The notes under the pieces were generated by a model. The model did no database searches and was not told where the DNA came from. It was given only the letters and a program-made list of their open reading frames with translations. From assembly GCA_030674155.1 (NCBI GenBank), contig CM060322.1:66553401-66617400 (forward strand): a DNA stretch of 64,000 bases, written 5' to 3'. A program made the translations under genes and the position numbers. The stretch comes from Stramonita haemastoma (lineage: Eukaryota; Mollusca; Gastropoda; Neogastropoda; Muricidae). Below are positions 36,095 through 46,012 of the stretch, in pieces (the first letter of the stretch is position 1; every line of letters starts with the position of its first letter).

Positions 36095-36156
36095 TCCCAG
36101 GGTTCCCATACCAAAGCAACCGGGAAAATCAGGTGGCTGGCACATTTTTATTAGGG
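36095..36156 (+). other. Exon-like cassette, series 1, copy c
   Basis: Acceptor GGATTTTGTTGCAG, 62-base body (one extra G), donor GGG|GTAAGTG. Confidence 0.6.
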
Positions 36157-37025
36157 GTAAGTGCTCTGTGTGTCTGTGTTGTGTGCGTTTATTTATTTAT
36201 TTAAAATAAAATTCTTTTATATAGAAGATTATAGAATAAGCACTGGTGTTCTTTTTTACATTTAGTCTCACACGGATCCTTGGTTTATAGTCTCATCTGA
36301 AAGACTTTTGTGGCGAGTGGAGTCAGCACTGATGTTAACTCCAGGAGAAAAAACTTTGTCATCTGTTTGCACTGGTACACAACAACGTACTGTTTTGAAA
36401 AGCAGAACGGGATTTAATGTGTGCGCGTGATGTTTTGCATGCATTCACACATGGCCTTGGTTTATAGTCTCATCAGAAGAACTTTTGGGATAGTTGTGGA
36501 CATTGTGTATATACATGTTGATTCTGTGAATTGCAAGGTTGTCATTGTCCCCCACTTTCCACTGCTCTCAGACGCTGGTACTTGAGCCCTGATGATGTAA
36601 TCTTAGCTCACGCACTTACCCCATGGAAGGGTCCGCTTTCCTGCGCTCAAGATAGTATGGCGTCCTTTCCACTGTCAGTGGAGAAAAGTGATCACATGAA
36701 TTTTAATTTCCAACTTTTCAGTGCTTTGTGATATGTTTGCGGAATTCTTCAGCGCTATATTCAGGTGCATTCAATGCAGTGTTCTCTTGTTGTGAAGAAG
36801 TAAATCTGAATCAATATGTTTGATCTGTGTAAGAGTTTTGACAAAAAATAACAGCTGGATTGGATGTTCAGGTTGATTGGATGTTCAGGTTGCTCTTCTT
36901 TGTTTAGTATTGAGTGGTAATTTTTGCACCAGTGACATAAATTAATCGCAATTTTGCTTCTGAATTCAGATAAATATGATTTGTGACATGACATGACATT
37001 GTATTGACGATGGTTTTTGTTGCAG

Positions 37026-37086
37026 TCCCAGGGTTCCTGTACTAAAGCAACCAGAAAATCTTGTGGCTGGCACATTTTTATTAACG
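37026..37086 (+). other. Exon-like cassette, series 1, copy d
   Basis: Acceptor GGTTTTTGTTGCAG, 61-base body with a few substitutions (TTCCTGTACTAAAGC), donor ACG|GTAAGTG. Confidence 0.6.
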
Positions 37087-38028
37087 GTAAGTGCTGTGTG
37101 TATGTGTGTGTGCGTTTATTTATTAAAAACAATGTTTTTTTGTTTCTTTGTTTTATATTGAAGATAATAGAATAAGCACTGATGTGCTTTTTTACATCCA
37201 GTCTCACACGGATCCTTGGTTTATAGTCTCATCTGATGGACTTTTGGAGAGAGTGCAGTCAGCACTCATGTTAACTCCAGGAGAAAAAACTTTGTCATCC
37301 GTTCCCACTGGTACACAATAGCCTACAGTTTTGAAAAGCAGAAGGGGATTTAATGTGTTCGCATGATGTTTTGCATGCATTCACACATGGCCTTGGTTTA
37401 TAGTCTCATCAGAAGAACTTTTGGGATAGTTATGGACATTGTGTACATACATGTTTATTTTGTGAGTTGCAAGGTTGGTGCGTGGAGACTGTGGAAGACA
37501 GGACAGGGAGGAAGACAAGTCAGGATTCTGGCAAAGGTAGTTACATGGCAGTCATTGTCCCCCACATTTCACCTCTCTCAGACGCTGGTACTTGAGCCTG
37601 ATGATCTAATCTTAGTTCACTCACTTACCCCATGGAAGGGTCTGCTTTCCTGCGCTCAAGATAGCATGGCATCTCTTTCACTGTTACAGTGGAGAAAAGT
37701 AATCACATGGATTTTAATTTCCAACTTTTCAGTGTTTTGTGATATGTTTGTGGAATTCTTCAGCGTCATATTCAGGTGTCTTCAATGCAATTTTCTCTTG
37801 TTGTGAAGAAGTAAATTTGAATTAATATGTTTGATCTGCGTAGGAGTTTTAACAAAATCTAACAGGTGGATTGGATGTTCAGGTTGCTCTTGTTTGTTTA
37901 GTATTGAATGGTAATTTTTGCACCAGTGACATAAATTGATCACAATTTTGCTTCTGAATTCAGATAAATTTGATAAATTTGATTTGTGACATAACATGAC
38001 ATTGTACTGTTGATGGTTTTTGTTGCAG

Positions 38029-38089
38029 TCCCAAGGTTCCCATATCAAAGCAACCAGAAAATCAGGTGGCAGGCACAATTTTATTAGGG
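38029..38089 (+). other. Exon-like cassette, series 1, copy e
   Basis: Acceptor GGTTTTTGTTGCAG, 61-base body, donor GGG|GTAAGTG. Confidence 0.6.
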
Positions 38090-39001
38090 GTAAGTGCTGT
38101 GTGCGTGTTTGTGTGTATGTGTAAGTTTTTTTTAAAGTATTTAGTTTCCTTCTTTTATATTGAGGATAATAGAATAAGCACTCGTGTGGGTTTTTTTACA
38201 TCCAGTCTCCCACAGATCCTTGGTTTATTGTCTCATCTGACTGACTTTTGGAGAGAGTGGAGTCAGCACTGATGTTTACTTCAGGAGAAAAAAACTTTGT
38301 CATCTGTTCCCACTGGTGCACAATAGCCTACTGTTTTGAAAAGCAGAAGGGGATTTAATATGTGTGCATGATGTTTTGCATGCATTCACACATGGCCTTG
38401 GTTTATAGTTTCATCAGAAGAACTTTTGGGATAGTTGTGTACATTGTGTACATGCATGTTTATTCTGTGAGTTGCAAGGTTGGTGTGTGGAGACAGTGGA
38501 AGACAGGACTGGGAGGAAGACAATCAGGATTCTGGCAGAGGTAATTACACAGCAGTCATTGTCACCTACTTTCCACTACTCTCAGACGCTGGTACTTAAG
38601 CCCTGATGATGTAATCTTAGCTCACACACTTATCGCATGGTTCGCTTTCCTGCGCTCAAGATAGCATGGCATCCTTTCCACTCTTACAGTGGAGAAAAGT
38701 GACTGCACAGATTTTAATTTCCAACTTTTGAGTGCTTTGTGATATGTTTGCAGAATTCTTCAGCGCTTTATTTAGGTGTATTCAATGCAGTGATCTCTTG
38801 ATGTGAAGAAGTAAACTTGAATCAATATGTTTGATCTGTGTTGGAGTTTTAACAAAAAATAAGAATGGATTGAATGTTCAGGCTGCTCTTGTTTGTTTAG
38901 TATTGAGTGGTAATTTTTGCATCAGTGACATAAATTGATCACAATTTTGCTTTGAGATAAATTTGATTTGTAACATGAGATGACATTGGTTTTTGTTGCA
39001 G

Positions 39002-39129
39002 TCCCAGAGTTTCCATACCAAAGCAACCAGAAAATCAGGTGGCTGGCACATTTTTCTTTGGGGTACTGTACCAAGGGAGCTGAAGACCTTGAAAGAAAAA
39101 CAATCCTCTGACTGTCACATCTCTATTAG
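39002..39129 (+). other. Exon-like cassette, series 1, terminal copy f (128 bp)
   Basis: Same acceptor (GGTTTTTGTTGCA|G) and the same first ~52 bases as copies a-e. It then has ~67 additional bases (from CTTTGGGGTACTG to CACATCTCT) before the shared ATTAG and a consensus donor ATTAG|GTAAGTGAG. It is either the ancestral exon, from which the others lost the middle, or an enlarged end copy. Confidence 0.62.
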
Positions 39130-39186
39130 GTAAGTGAGTGTTTGTGTGTGTGTGAAGGTCAAAGTTAAAGTCAAAATTGTATTGTT

Positions 39187-39437
39187 CCCGGATTACTCCA
39201 GAATGACGTAGTGCAGCATTTCTGGCGGCTCCCGGAATATTCCGGGATGACGTCGGTGATTGTAATTGAAGGCTTTCTTTCGCTTTCAAAGGTCATCCAA
39301 TGAACGTGAAGGCCATTGTAGGGCCGCAGAAATGGGTGAAGGTTGTCCGCAGTCGCAAGCAACGAGGATTCTGATTGGTTTAGAGGTGGGTTTTTTTTTT
39401 TTGACGAACGTCGATTGCCTGAAAACAAAATGGCGGC
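39187..39437 (+). promoter_or_regulatory. CpG-rich promoter-like region
   Basis: Two related 27-29 base elements 44 bases apart (39187 and 39231) each combine CCCGGAaTAyTCC with a TGACGT core: TGACGTAG at 39204-39211 and TGACGTCG (CREB/ATF-like) at 39248-39255. The second contains the perfect 16-base palindrome CCCGGAATATTCCGGG (39231-39246). Downstream are GATTGGTT (inverted CCAAT, ~39370) and AAAATGGCGGC (39427-39437, a YY1/initiator-type motif). CpG is far denser here than in surrounding DNA. Promoter function is inferred from motifs only. Confidence 0.5.
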
Positions 39438-39554
39438 ATAGTGTTTGCGCTCGTATCACTCAAAGTATTTTTCGAGTTTTTTTATGATATTGACGGCGAT
39501 GAGGAGTTTTAGAGGCTGGATTTGGTTTAATTAAACGATAATAGAGACGATAAG
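39430..39554 (+). ncRNA. Putative first exon of a spliced transcript
   Basis: It starts at the YY1-like motif and ends at CGATAAG|GTAAGG, a strong splice donor at 39555. ATGs in it open only very short frames (MAA-stop, and a 16-codon frame from 39483), which argues against a coding first exon. The exact start is a guess. It belongs with the cassettes and terminal exon to the right. Confidence 0.4.
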
Positions 39555-40290
39555 GTAAGGATTGTGAAATATTTTTGAAAAACTTCGGAAAAATTGATCG
39601 CGATTGGACTGAATCGAGCGGTGCCAAGTTTTGTCCAAAGCACTTCATAGCTCCCGGGCGATTTCGATGTCATACATTGTTTTACTTTATTTTAATGCAA
39701 CACGGCTTCAAAATAACTGTTTTTAAGTCATTTCTATATGCTGTCGAGTACTTTGCATCACACGAAATCAAGCGATTGTCGTATTTTCGTCATAGAACGC
39801 CGCCAGTTTGCACGAAATAAGTGTTCACCGCCATGACGATCGCGATCGCGTCGATCATATCGCTGGACTTTTCCAAGTATTTGACAACCGATAAAGCCAC
39901 GGAAGCTCTTTATTTTTTCAAAACTTATGTCAAAAGACAGTATTTATCGAATCATGACATTTTTGCACCGCAACAACATTGCATATCGTGTTAAAATCAA
40001 TCTGGGTCACCGACATCGCAACAGTGATTGGTAGTGCACGCGCAGTTTTTAAACTTTATTTATTTTTTACATTATCATAAACACTACATGCTGCCATAAA
40101 ATTTCACTCTTTTAAAACCTTGTTATCTAAGATTTCCAGTGATTTACAACTTTACACACTTAGTTTAGTTTTACATATCAATATCAAGAGTTGTTTGACC
40201 CCACCCTACTGCAAATCAACAATGGCTGCTGTTAATTCAGCCAGCAGCACCTAGTACCGCTGCCGTTATTTCAGCGCTACTAGGGTTAAG
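39555..40290 (+). other. Intron-like gap
   Basis: AT-rich with CpG-containing stretches and the palindrome CGATCGCGATCG at 39837-39848. No reading frame or repeat is recognised. It would be intron 1 if the model is right. Confidence 0.4.
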
Positions 40291-40460
40291 CAAGCAATAA
40301 ATTTGCATTTTTTTCATAAAGCGATCGGTCTAGGAAAAAAACAAAACAAACCAACAAAAATAAAACAGTAAGCAAACTAGTAAAAAACCACAAAAAAACA
40401 CCCCAAAAATATTTCACTACAATATCATTATGACAACCCACATGGCAGAAATAGTTTAAG
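40290..40460 (+). repeat. Dispersed repeat family 3
   Basis: AGCAATAAATTTGCATTTTT, then AAAGCGATCGGTCTAGG, then a CAAA-rich stretch. It matches 43487-43745 (AGCAATAGATTTGCTTTTTT, CAAGCTATCTATCTAGGGG, CAAA-rich) and, in part, 41758-41810. Confidence 0.6.
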
Positions 40461-40704
40461 ATAAAGAAATGAAATTAGTTGAAGAAGAGGCTTATTTTAT
40501 TTTTTTTTACAGATTAGAATTGTTGAAAAATCTGAAACTTATAGAGGAAAAAGGGGAGAAGAGGAGAAAAGGATGGAGTTATTTGGGGTTTGAAAATGAT
40601 GAGTCATAAATCAGTAAGGTTTGACACAGGTTTTTGTTATCTTGTGTGCTGAGGCCCATGCATTTCTCTGCAGTTGTTGTGTATATTTATTTCTGTTTGT
40701 GCAG

Positions 40705-40762
40705 GGAGGGCTGGTGTTGCATGATGACCAAGAACTGGTGGTGCCATCTGTCTCTGCAGTCG
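40705..40762 (+). other. Exon-like cassette, series 2, copy 1
   Basis: Acceptor TTATTTCTGTTTGTGCAG. The body contains GGGCTGGTGTTGCATGATGA, CAAGAACTGGTGGTGCCATC and TCTGCAGTCG. Donor TCG|GTAATT. Related to the three copies downstream. Confidence 0.5.
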
Positions 40763-40845
40763 GTAATTGTTCAGTTTGTAAATTTTGGGGTTGGTGGGGT
40801 GGGGGTGGAGACAGTATCTATATTTATTTTGTTTGTGAGTTACAG

Positions 40846-40896
40846 TGTCGTAGTTCCAGGATGACCAAGGACTGGCGGTGCCATCTTTTTTCTGTG
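40846..40896 (+). other. Exon-like cassette, series 2, copy 2
   Basis: Acceptor TTTGTTTGTGAGTTACAG, 51-base body (TGTCGTAGTTCCAGGATGAC, CAAGGACTGGCGGTGCCATC), donor GTG|GTAAGTATT. Confidence 0.58.
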
Positions 40897-41074
40897 GTAA
40901 GTATTCAGTCTGTACATTTTTTGGGGGGGAAGGGGGTATAGATAATGTAGAGGAAGGGAAGGCAGGTGGCAGGACGGTTAAGATGTTCACCTGCCAACAA
41001 GTAAACTGCAAAGTTCTGGTTTTGATTCCTAGCAGTACCCTTTGTTTTCAGTTTGGCAAAAAAAAATCAAACTG

Positions 41075-41330
41075 AATGTCAAAGTCATTCGGACAAGACT
41101 ATAAACCAAGGCCTGTGTGCGAACACATGCAGAACATCTTGCACACAAGTTAAAACTCCGTTCTGCCTTTTGGAAAAGTAGGCCATTGTGTTCTGGTAGG
41201 AATGGATGACAAAATTATTTTTTTTAAAAACAGCATGCACACAGGTGTAGTGTTTAGACACCATCCCTGGGGAAAAATTGGGGAGTTGGGTGTCCCCAGG
41301 GCAGCTCAGGGTTGTATAATATACAAAAAA
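41075..41330 (+). mobile_element. SINE family 1 body joined to repeat family 2 fragment
   Basis: 41075-41225 is a plus-strand SINE body (GTCATTCGGACAAGACTATA, TAGGCCATTGTGTTCTGGTA). 41240-41325 is the end of repeat family 2 (TTTAGACACCATCCCTGGGG, GGGGAGTTGGGTGTCCCCAG). The same junction order occurs at 17240 in reverse. The two may form one composite element. Confidence 0.65.
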
Positions 41331-41489
41331 ATTTAAATAATGGGTAGGCGCTGCATTTGTGGTAACGCGCTCTTCCCGGGGAGAGTAGCCTGAATTTCAC
41401 GCAAAGAAATCTGCTGTGACATAAAGTGGTATAAAATAAAATAAATAAAAATAAACAGTATCTATATCTATTATGCTTGTGCGTCACAG

Positions 41490-41541
41490 GGCTGGTGTTC
41501 CCAGACGGCTTGGCACTGGTGGCATCATATTTTTTTCTGTG
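41490..41541 (+). other. Exon-like cassette, series 2, copy 3
   Basis: Acceptor TTATGCTTGTGCGTCACAG, 52-base body starting GGCTGGTGTTCCCAGACGGC, donor GTG|GTAAGTATTCAG. Confidence 0.58.
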
Positions 41542-41623
41542 GTAAGTATTCAGTCTGTACTTTTCAGGGGAGGGGGGGGGGTGTATAGATAGTATCTATA
41601 TCTATTCTGTTTGTGCTTTATAG

Positions 41624-41676
41624 GGCTGGTGTTCCCAGATGGCTGAGGACTGATGGCGCCATTTTTTTTGTCTGCG
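41624..41676 (+). other. Exon-like cassette, series 2, copy 4
   Basis: Acceptor TTCTGTTTGTGCTTTATAG, 53-base body starting GGCTGGTGTTCCCAGATGGC, donor GCG|GTAAGCACTC. Lengths of 51, 52 and 53 among copies rule out a conserved frame. Confidence 0.58.
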
Positions 41677-42153
41677 GTAAGCACTCGGTCTGTACATTTC
41701 TGTATAGATTTTTTTTTTTTATATATGTCCATTCTGTGTGTTGCGTGTAAGAACTCTGTCAAGTCAAGTCAAATTTTTATTTCCAGATGGTACATTGAAT
41801 AAGCATTGATCTGTGTGTGTGTGTGTGTATTTACCTGTGACTGGAAGATGAAAGGTGAGAAGGTCAAAGAGCATGTCAGCAATCCACTGTCACTCCTTTT
41901 TGTTGGTCACTTTGTACTAACTAACACAAATGGCCAGTTGATGGGGGTGGGGGGATATTTTACTGAGTGTGTTATTTGGATGTTGTGTTCTTTTAGTTAG
42001 GTGTGTACAGGTGTATGGTGTTCATTTAGTCTTCAAATTGGCATATTTTTTTCTACGTGCAGGAACATGAGAAAAATTTTGTTTTTTTGCAGTATGTGTG
42101 TGCATGCGTGTGCTGTATTGTCAGTGACTAAAGTGTTCATTGCTTGTTCACAG

Positions 42154-42232
42154 GGTTGGCACATGCAGACAGCTGAAGCCTGCGCAGAGAGATAGGAGGG
42201 AAGGACTTGCTGAATGGGGATTTACAGGGCAG
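42154..42232 (+). other. Exon-like cassette, series 3, copy 1
   Basis: Acceptor TTCATTGCTTGTTCACAG, 79-base body (GGTTGGCACATGCAGACAGC, TGAAGCCTGCGCAGAGAGAT), donor GGCAG|GTGAGTG. The whole surrounding kilobase is duplicated at 42840-43260. Confidence 0.6.
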
Positions 42233-42709
42233 GTGAGTGCTGTGTAGTCTTTTGGATGAGACAATAAACTGAGGTCCCATGTGTTACACATAATTATTTA
42301 GTACACATAAAAGGACCCACGGCAACAAGAGAATTGTCCCTGGCAAAATTCTATTGAAAAAGCCACTCTGATATGGAAACTAATACAGTTGCAGACAGGA
42401 AAAGAAAAAATATAATGAGTGGCATGCTCTTGTGGCAATGCGCTCTCCCAAAGGAAATCTGCAGGGAAGTCTGCTGTGACTTAAAGTGGTGTTAAATGTA
42501 AAAACCTATTCAATTGAATGAAAGGAAGACAATTTTTTTTTTTTAATGCCACGGAAAAAAATCAAGTCACAATATCGTCACATCAGCTATTTCCTTTTCC
42601 CTTCCACAGTTATATTTGCAATGTGTGTGTGTGGGTGCGTGCACACGGGCGCTTCATCCATGTAGTGAGATAGCTGTTGTTTCTACATGTTCACTACTGT
42701 GTGTTACAG

Positions 42710-42765
42710 GGCTGATGAACCAAGACTGAAGGGATCAGGCCAAGAAGCTGCCATCTCCATCACAA
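42710..42765 (+). other. Exon-like cassette, single copy
   Basis: Acceptor CTACTGTGTGTTACAG, body GGCTGATGAACCAAGACTGA to CATCTCCATCACAA, donor CAA|GTTAAGTG (weaker). Its start resembles series 2. Confidence 0.45.
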
Positions 42766-43178
42766 GTTAAGTGCACTGTGTGTGTATGCAAGTGTGCGTG
42801 TGTGTGCGTGCATATTTGTGTGTATGCAAGTGTACGTGTATGTGTGTGCATGTGTTTTATGTGTTTGTTTTTACCTGCGACTGGAAGATGAAGGGTGAGA
42901 AGGTCAGAGGCTGGCCTTTTCCTCCTCACCAAAGCGCATGTGACAATGCACTGTTACTCTTTTTTTGTTGGTCATGTTTTTACTAACCATCACAAACGGC
43001 CAGTCTGGTATTTATTAAATGTGGTGTTCATTTAGTTTAGATTACATAGGTGAGTGTGGTGTTCATTTAGTCTTCAAATTAGCATTTTTCTACAGGCAGG
43101 AACATGAGAGGAATTTTTTTTTGCATGTGTGTGTATGCTGCATTGTCAGAGACTAAAGTGTTTATTGTGTGTTCACAG

Positions 43179-43256
43179 GGTTCACACATGCAGACAGCTG
43201 AAGCCTGTGCAGAGACACAGGAGAGAGGACTTGCAGAATGGTGATCTACAAGACAG
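43179..43256 (+). other. Exon-like cassette, series 3, copy 2
   Basis: Acceptor TTATTGTGTGTTCACAG, 78-base body (GGTTCACACATGCAGACAGC, TGAAGCCTGTGCAGAGACAC), donor AGACAG|GTGAGTG. Upstream flanks match copy 1 over ~400 bases, including TTCATTTAGTCTTCAAATT and GGAACATGAGA. Confidence 0.6.
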
Positions 43257-43486
43257 GTGAGTGTTGTGCATACCACAGCAGAGTTCTCGGCATAAAATTC
43301 AGGCTGTTTTCCCTAGGGAGAGTATGTCATCTCAAGAGCAGTGCCATCCTTTTAAAGAAAGACTTAAATCATTTAAAAGACTCAGATAAAACTTTTTACT
43401 ACATTCCATCTCACTTTGGTGTATACTAAAATGAGAAAGTTTGTGTGTCTGTCTTTGTGTGTATGTCTGTGTGCTTTGTGTGTGTG

Positions 43487-43745
43487 TGAAGTCAAAATTT
43501 TATTTGCAGATGGTTCATGGTGTAAGCAATAGATTTGCTTTTTTCATCAAGCTATCTATCTAGGGGGAAAAAACCCCAAACAAAACAACCAAATGAAGAA
43601 AAACCCAAAGAAACAAAACAAAAGAAACAGCAAGCAAACATGCAAAAAGCAACAAAAACCCATCCCACAATAATTAACATCAACATTATTACAGCAACCC
43701 GTAATAATAAAATAGACTAAAAAAAGAATTAAAAAAAACAAAACA
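43487..43745 (+). repeat. Dispersed repeat family 3
   Basis: GTCAAAATTTTATTTGCAGA, TGGTTCATGGTGTAAGCAAT, then a CCCCAAACAAAACAACC-rich stretch. Partner copies lie at 40290 and 41758. Confidence 0.6.
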
Positions 43746-43950
43746 CTGTAAAACTATGTCACACGTTGGCCCCCTCACCCTTACACACACACATACATGC
43801 ACACGCAGTCAGTCACACACATACACATACACACATGTACATACATGCATGCTCACACTGAGATGAAAAAAGAAATTATTTTAGACTGACATGTCACTGA
43901 TGCTATGTGTTATGTGGTGACTAATGTGTCACTGATGTTGCTGTGTGCAG

Positions 43951-44130
43951 ATGGTGTCTGTCCATGATGGAAGGGGCAGTGGGCAGCACAAGTGTGTATC
44001 GAACCACGGCCACACATCTTGGAACACATCATTGCATCAAACCACGGCCACACATCTTGCAACAGGCATCATCTTGGGAGGCAGGAGAGGAGATTGCTGA
44101 AATAAAAGAAAGTGTCATTACAACCAACCC
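43951..44130 (+). ncRNA. Putative last exon with polyadenylation signal
   Basis: Acceptor TGATGTTGCTGTGTGCAG at 43933-43950, no downstream donor of quality, AATAAA at 44101-44106, then a GTGTTCATTTCC GT/T-rich element by ~44150. It contains a 20-base direct repeat, AACCACGGCCACACATCTTG, at about 43998 and 44039. A 76-codon frame crosses it but starts inside the intron-like region and has no recognisable domain. Confidence 0.42.
44101..44106 (+). terminator. AATAAA polyadenylation signal
   Basis: Canonical hexamer 150 bases into the putative last exon, with a T/GT-rich stretch about 40 bases downstream. Confidence 0.5.
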
Positions 44131-44399
44131 CTCTCTCCTGCTTCTCAATGTGTTCATTTCCAAAACTGTTTGACTGCTTTTTTTTGTGAGCTTCTGTATA
44201 CACACCCCTGACTTGTGTTTTGTTTTTGTGAGGAGTATGTGCAGGCACATGCCTGAGTTGTGTGTGTGTGAGAGAGATCAGTAAATTCCCTGCTAGAGCT
44301 CTGAGGCTCACCAATGGCAAGATTTTTTGTATTCGACCTTTTCTGCTCACCATGAAGGTAGCCGCATTTTGACTTTGGGGAGGCATGTCATCTGAAAAT

Positions 44400-44600
44400 G
44401 CTGACATTTTATCCTCACAACTAAAATGACTAAAATACAACCATCTAAATAGACTAAAAGACAGCTATCTAAAAATTACCATCACTTAAACCACACAGAT
44501 AAAATGGCTAAAATACCACCGTCTAAATTGGCTAAAATCAGCCATCTAAAATACAGCTGTCTAAAACTACCAACATTTCAATCAAACAGTTAAAATAACA
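44400..44600. repeat. Degenerate short tandem repeat
   Basis: Repeated AATGaCTAAAATACAaCCaT and CTAAAtaGaCTAAAA-type units, ~20-40 bases, AT-rich. Followed by C and A runs at 44610-44635. Confidence 0.6.
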
Positions 44601-44944
44601 CTTAACAACCCCCCCCCCAAAAAAAAAAAAAAACCCTCAAAATTGGGGGTGTAGCAGTGAAGTAAGACATAGATGGGCTTAACATGATATAACTTCATCA
44701 GGCTTTACCTTAAAATGAATGCTCCACATGAAATAAACACCAAACCCCAAATAAATACAAATGCAAAAGCATCGCCCAGCTGCTGACTAAACTATGCCAG
44801 ACCAAGGCACAGCAACTGAAAAATCTGTAGCTAAACCAAAATGCCTATATTAGATATACAACCAAAGGAAAGTAAGTGACCAATGATGATAATTATCCAG
44901 TGACATGTTCAACCAGTTATATATAATGTCATAACACTGTGCAT

Positions 44945-45515
44945 ACCTTTAAAGCCAATGTTGAGCAAAGAACCAAAAGTATAATGAATCGTAATAACAC
45001 GTCATCATAACATTGCACATACCTTTAAAGCCAATGTAAACAAAGAAAAAGCACAAGGAATTATAATGACAGACCATAATAACACTGCACATACCTTTAA
45101 AGCCAGTGTAAACAAATAAAAAGCACACAGAATTATAATGACAGACCATAATAACACTGCACATACCTTTAAAGCCAGTGTAAACAAAGAAAAAGCACAC
45201 AGAATTATAATGACAGACCATAATAACACTGCACATACCTTTAAAGCCAATGTAAACAAATAAAAAGCACACAGAATTATAATGACAGACCATAATAACA
45301 CTGCACATACCTTTAAAGCAAAAAAAACCCACACAGAATTATAATGACAGACTATAATAACACTGAACATACCTTTAAAGCCAATGTAAACAAAGAAAAA
45401 GCACAATGAATCATAATGACATACCATAATAACACTGCACATACCTTTAAAGCCAGTGTAAGCAAAGAAGTAAAATTACAAGGAATTATAATAACACCTC
45501 ATCTCACTCCTCACA
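44945..45515 (-). repeat. 72-bp satellite, eight copies
   Basis: Units start ACCTTTAAAGCCARTGTAAA at 44945, 45021, 45093, 45165, 45237, 45309, 45371 and 45443. The period is 72 except 76 and 62 at two steps. As 72 is divisible by three, the minus strand stays open for 127-145 codons and gives a 24-residue hydrophobic repeat (MCSVIMVCHYNSVCF...). There is no start context, signal or family match, so it is treated as satellite. Confidence 0.92.
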
Positions 45516-45792
45516 CACATCTGGGCACTGGATGTTCTTGAACCACTGACACACTGGTAAACAAGGATGCGATCACCATTTTTAAAAAATCTGGTATCGC
45601 AACACAGGTAAAATACTACAAATCCTCTGTTATGTCACCATCAGTCACCAAAGGTGTTGATCCAAAGCAGCACAATGGGTTTACATAAAAAACACACTGG
45701 TGAAGAAGTCTATCAGTTCTTTGGCACTATATCACTCGCAAGCCATACCCATCTTATATATATATAGATATATAGATATATAGATATATAAG

Positions 45793-45858
<66 letters not shown>

Positions 45859-46012
45859 ATATATATTATGTATGTATGTATGTATGTGTGTATATATATC
45901 TGCAGCCTTCACTTAATAAACTTAGACTGACCTCTTACAAAACAGACAGCAAGCTTGGCCTGCTAACCTCAGATTGACCTAGACAAGAGCCTATCTTTTT
46001 CACAACAAACTA
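45516..46012. other. Gap with (TA)n tract
   Basis: 45757-45890 is TA repeat with GATATA, ATTAT and GTATGTATGT interruptions. The rest is unremarkable. Confidence 0.8.

Larger units (their letters stand above)
33003..39135 (+). repeat. Tandem array of ~0.9-1.0 kb monomers carrying exon-like cassettes
   Basis: Seven monomers, marked by GCATGCATTCACACATGGCC-type sequence at 33008, 33549, 34540, 35443, 36437, 37373 and 38378. Spacings are 541, 991, 903, 994, 936 and 1005. Each full monomer has, in order: the end of a SINE body, a GTTGCAAGGTTGGTG...GGCAGAG-GTAATT block, ~450 bases of unique sequence (CCAACTTTTCAGTGCTTTGT), an exon-like cassette with splice-site motifs, a GT-rich stretch, and SINE family 1 pieces. 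The first monomer lacks ~430 bases including the cassette. The monomer starting 36437 lacks the GGCAGAG block. SINE pieces lie inside every monomer, so amplification followed SINE insertion. Confidence 0.92.
41800..43260 (+). repeat. Tandem duplication of ~1.02 kb
   Basis: 41806-42235 and 42850-43260 are direct copies. Shared blocks are TTACCTGYGACTGGAAGATG, AGGTGAGAAGGTCA, TTTGTTGGTCA, GTTCATTTAGTCTTCAAATT and the series 3 cassette. The unit length is close to that of the 33-39 kb array, though the sequence is different. Confidence 0.8.

Noticed and set aside
33003..39135. Array as protein-coding tandem exons
   Set aside because: Cassette lengths of 61, 62 and 128 are not frame-preserving, one donor is mutated, and no frame links copies.
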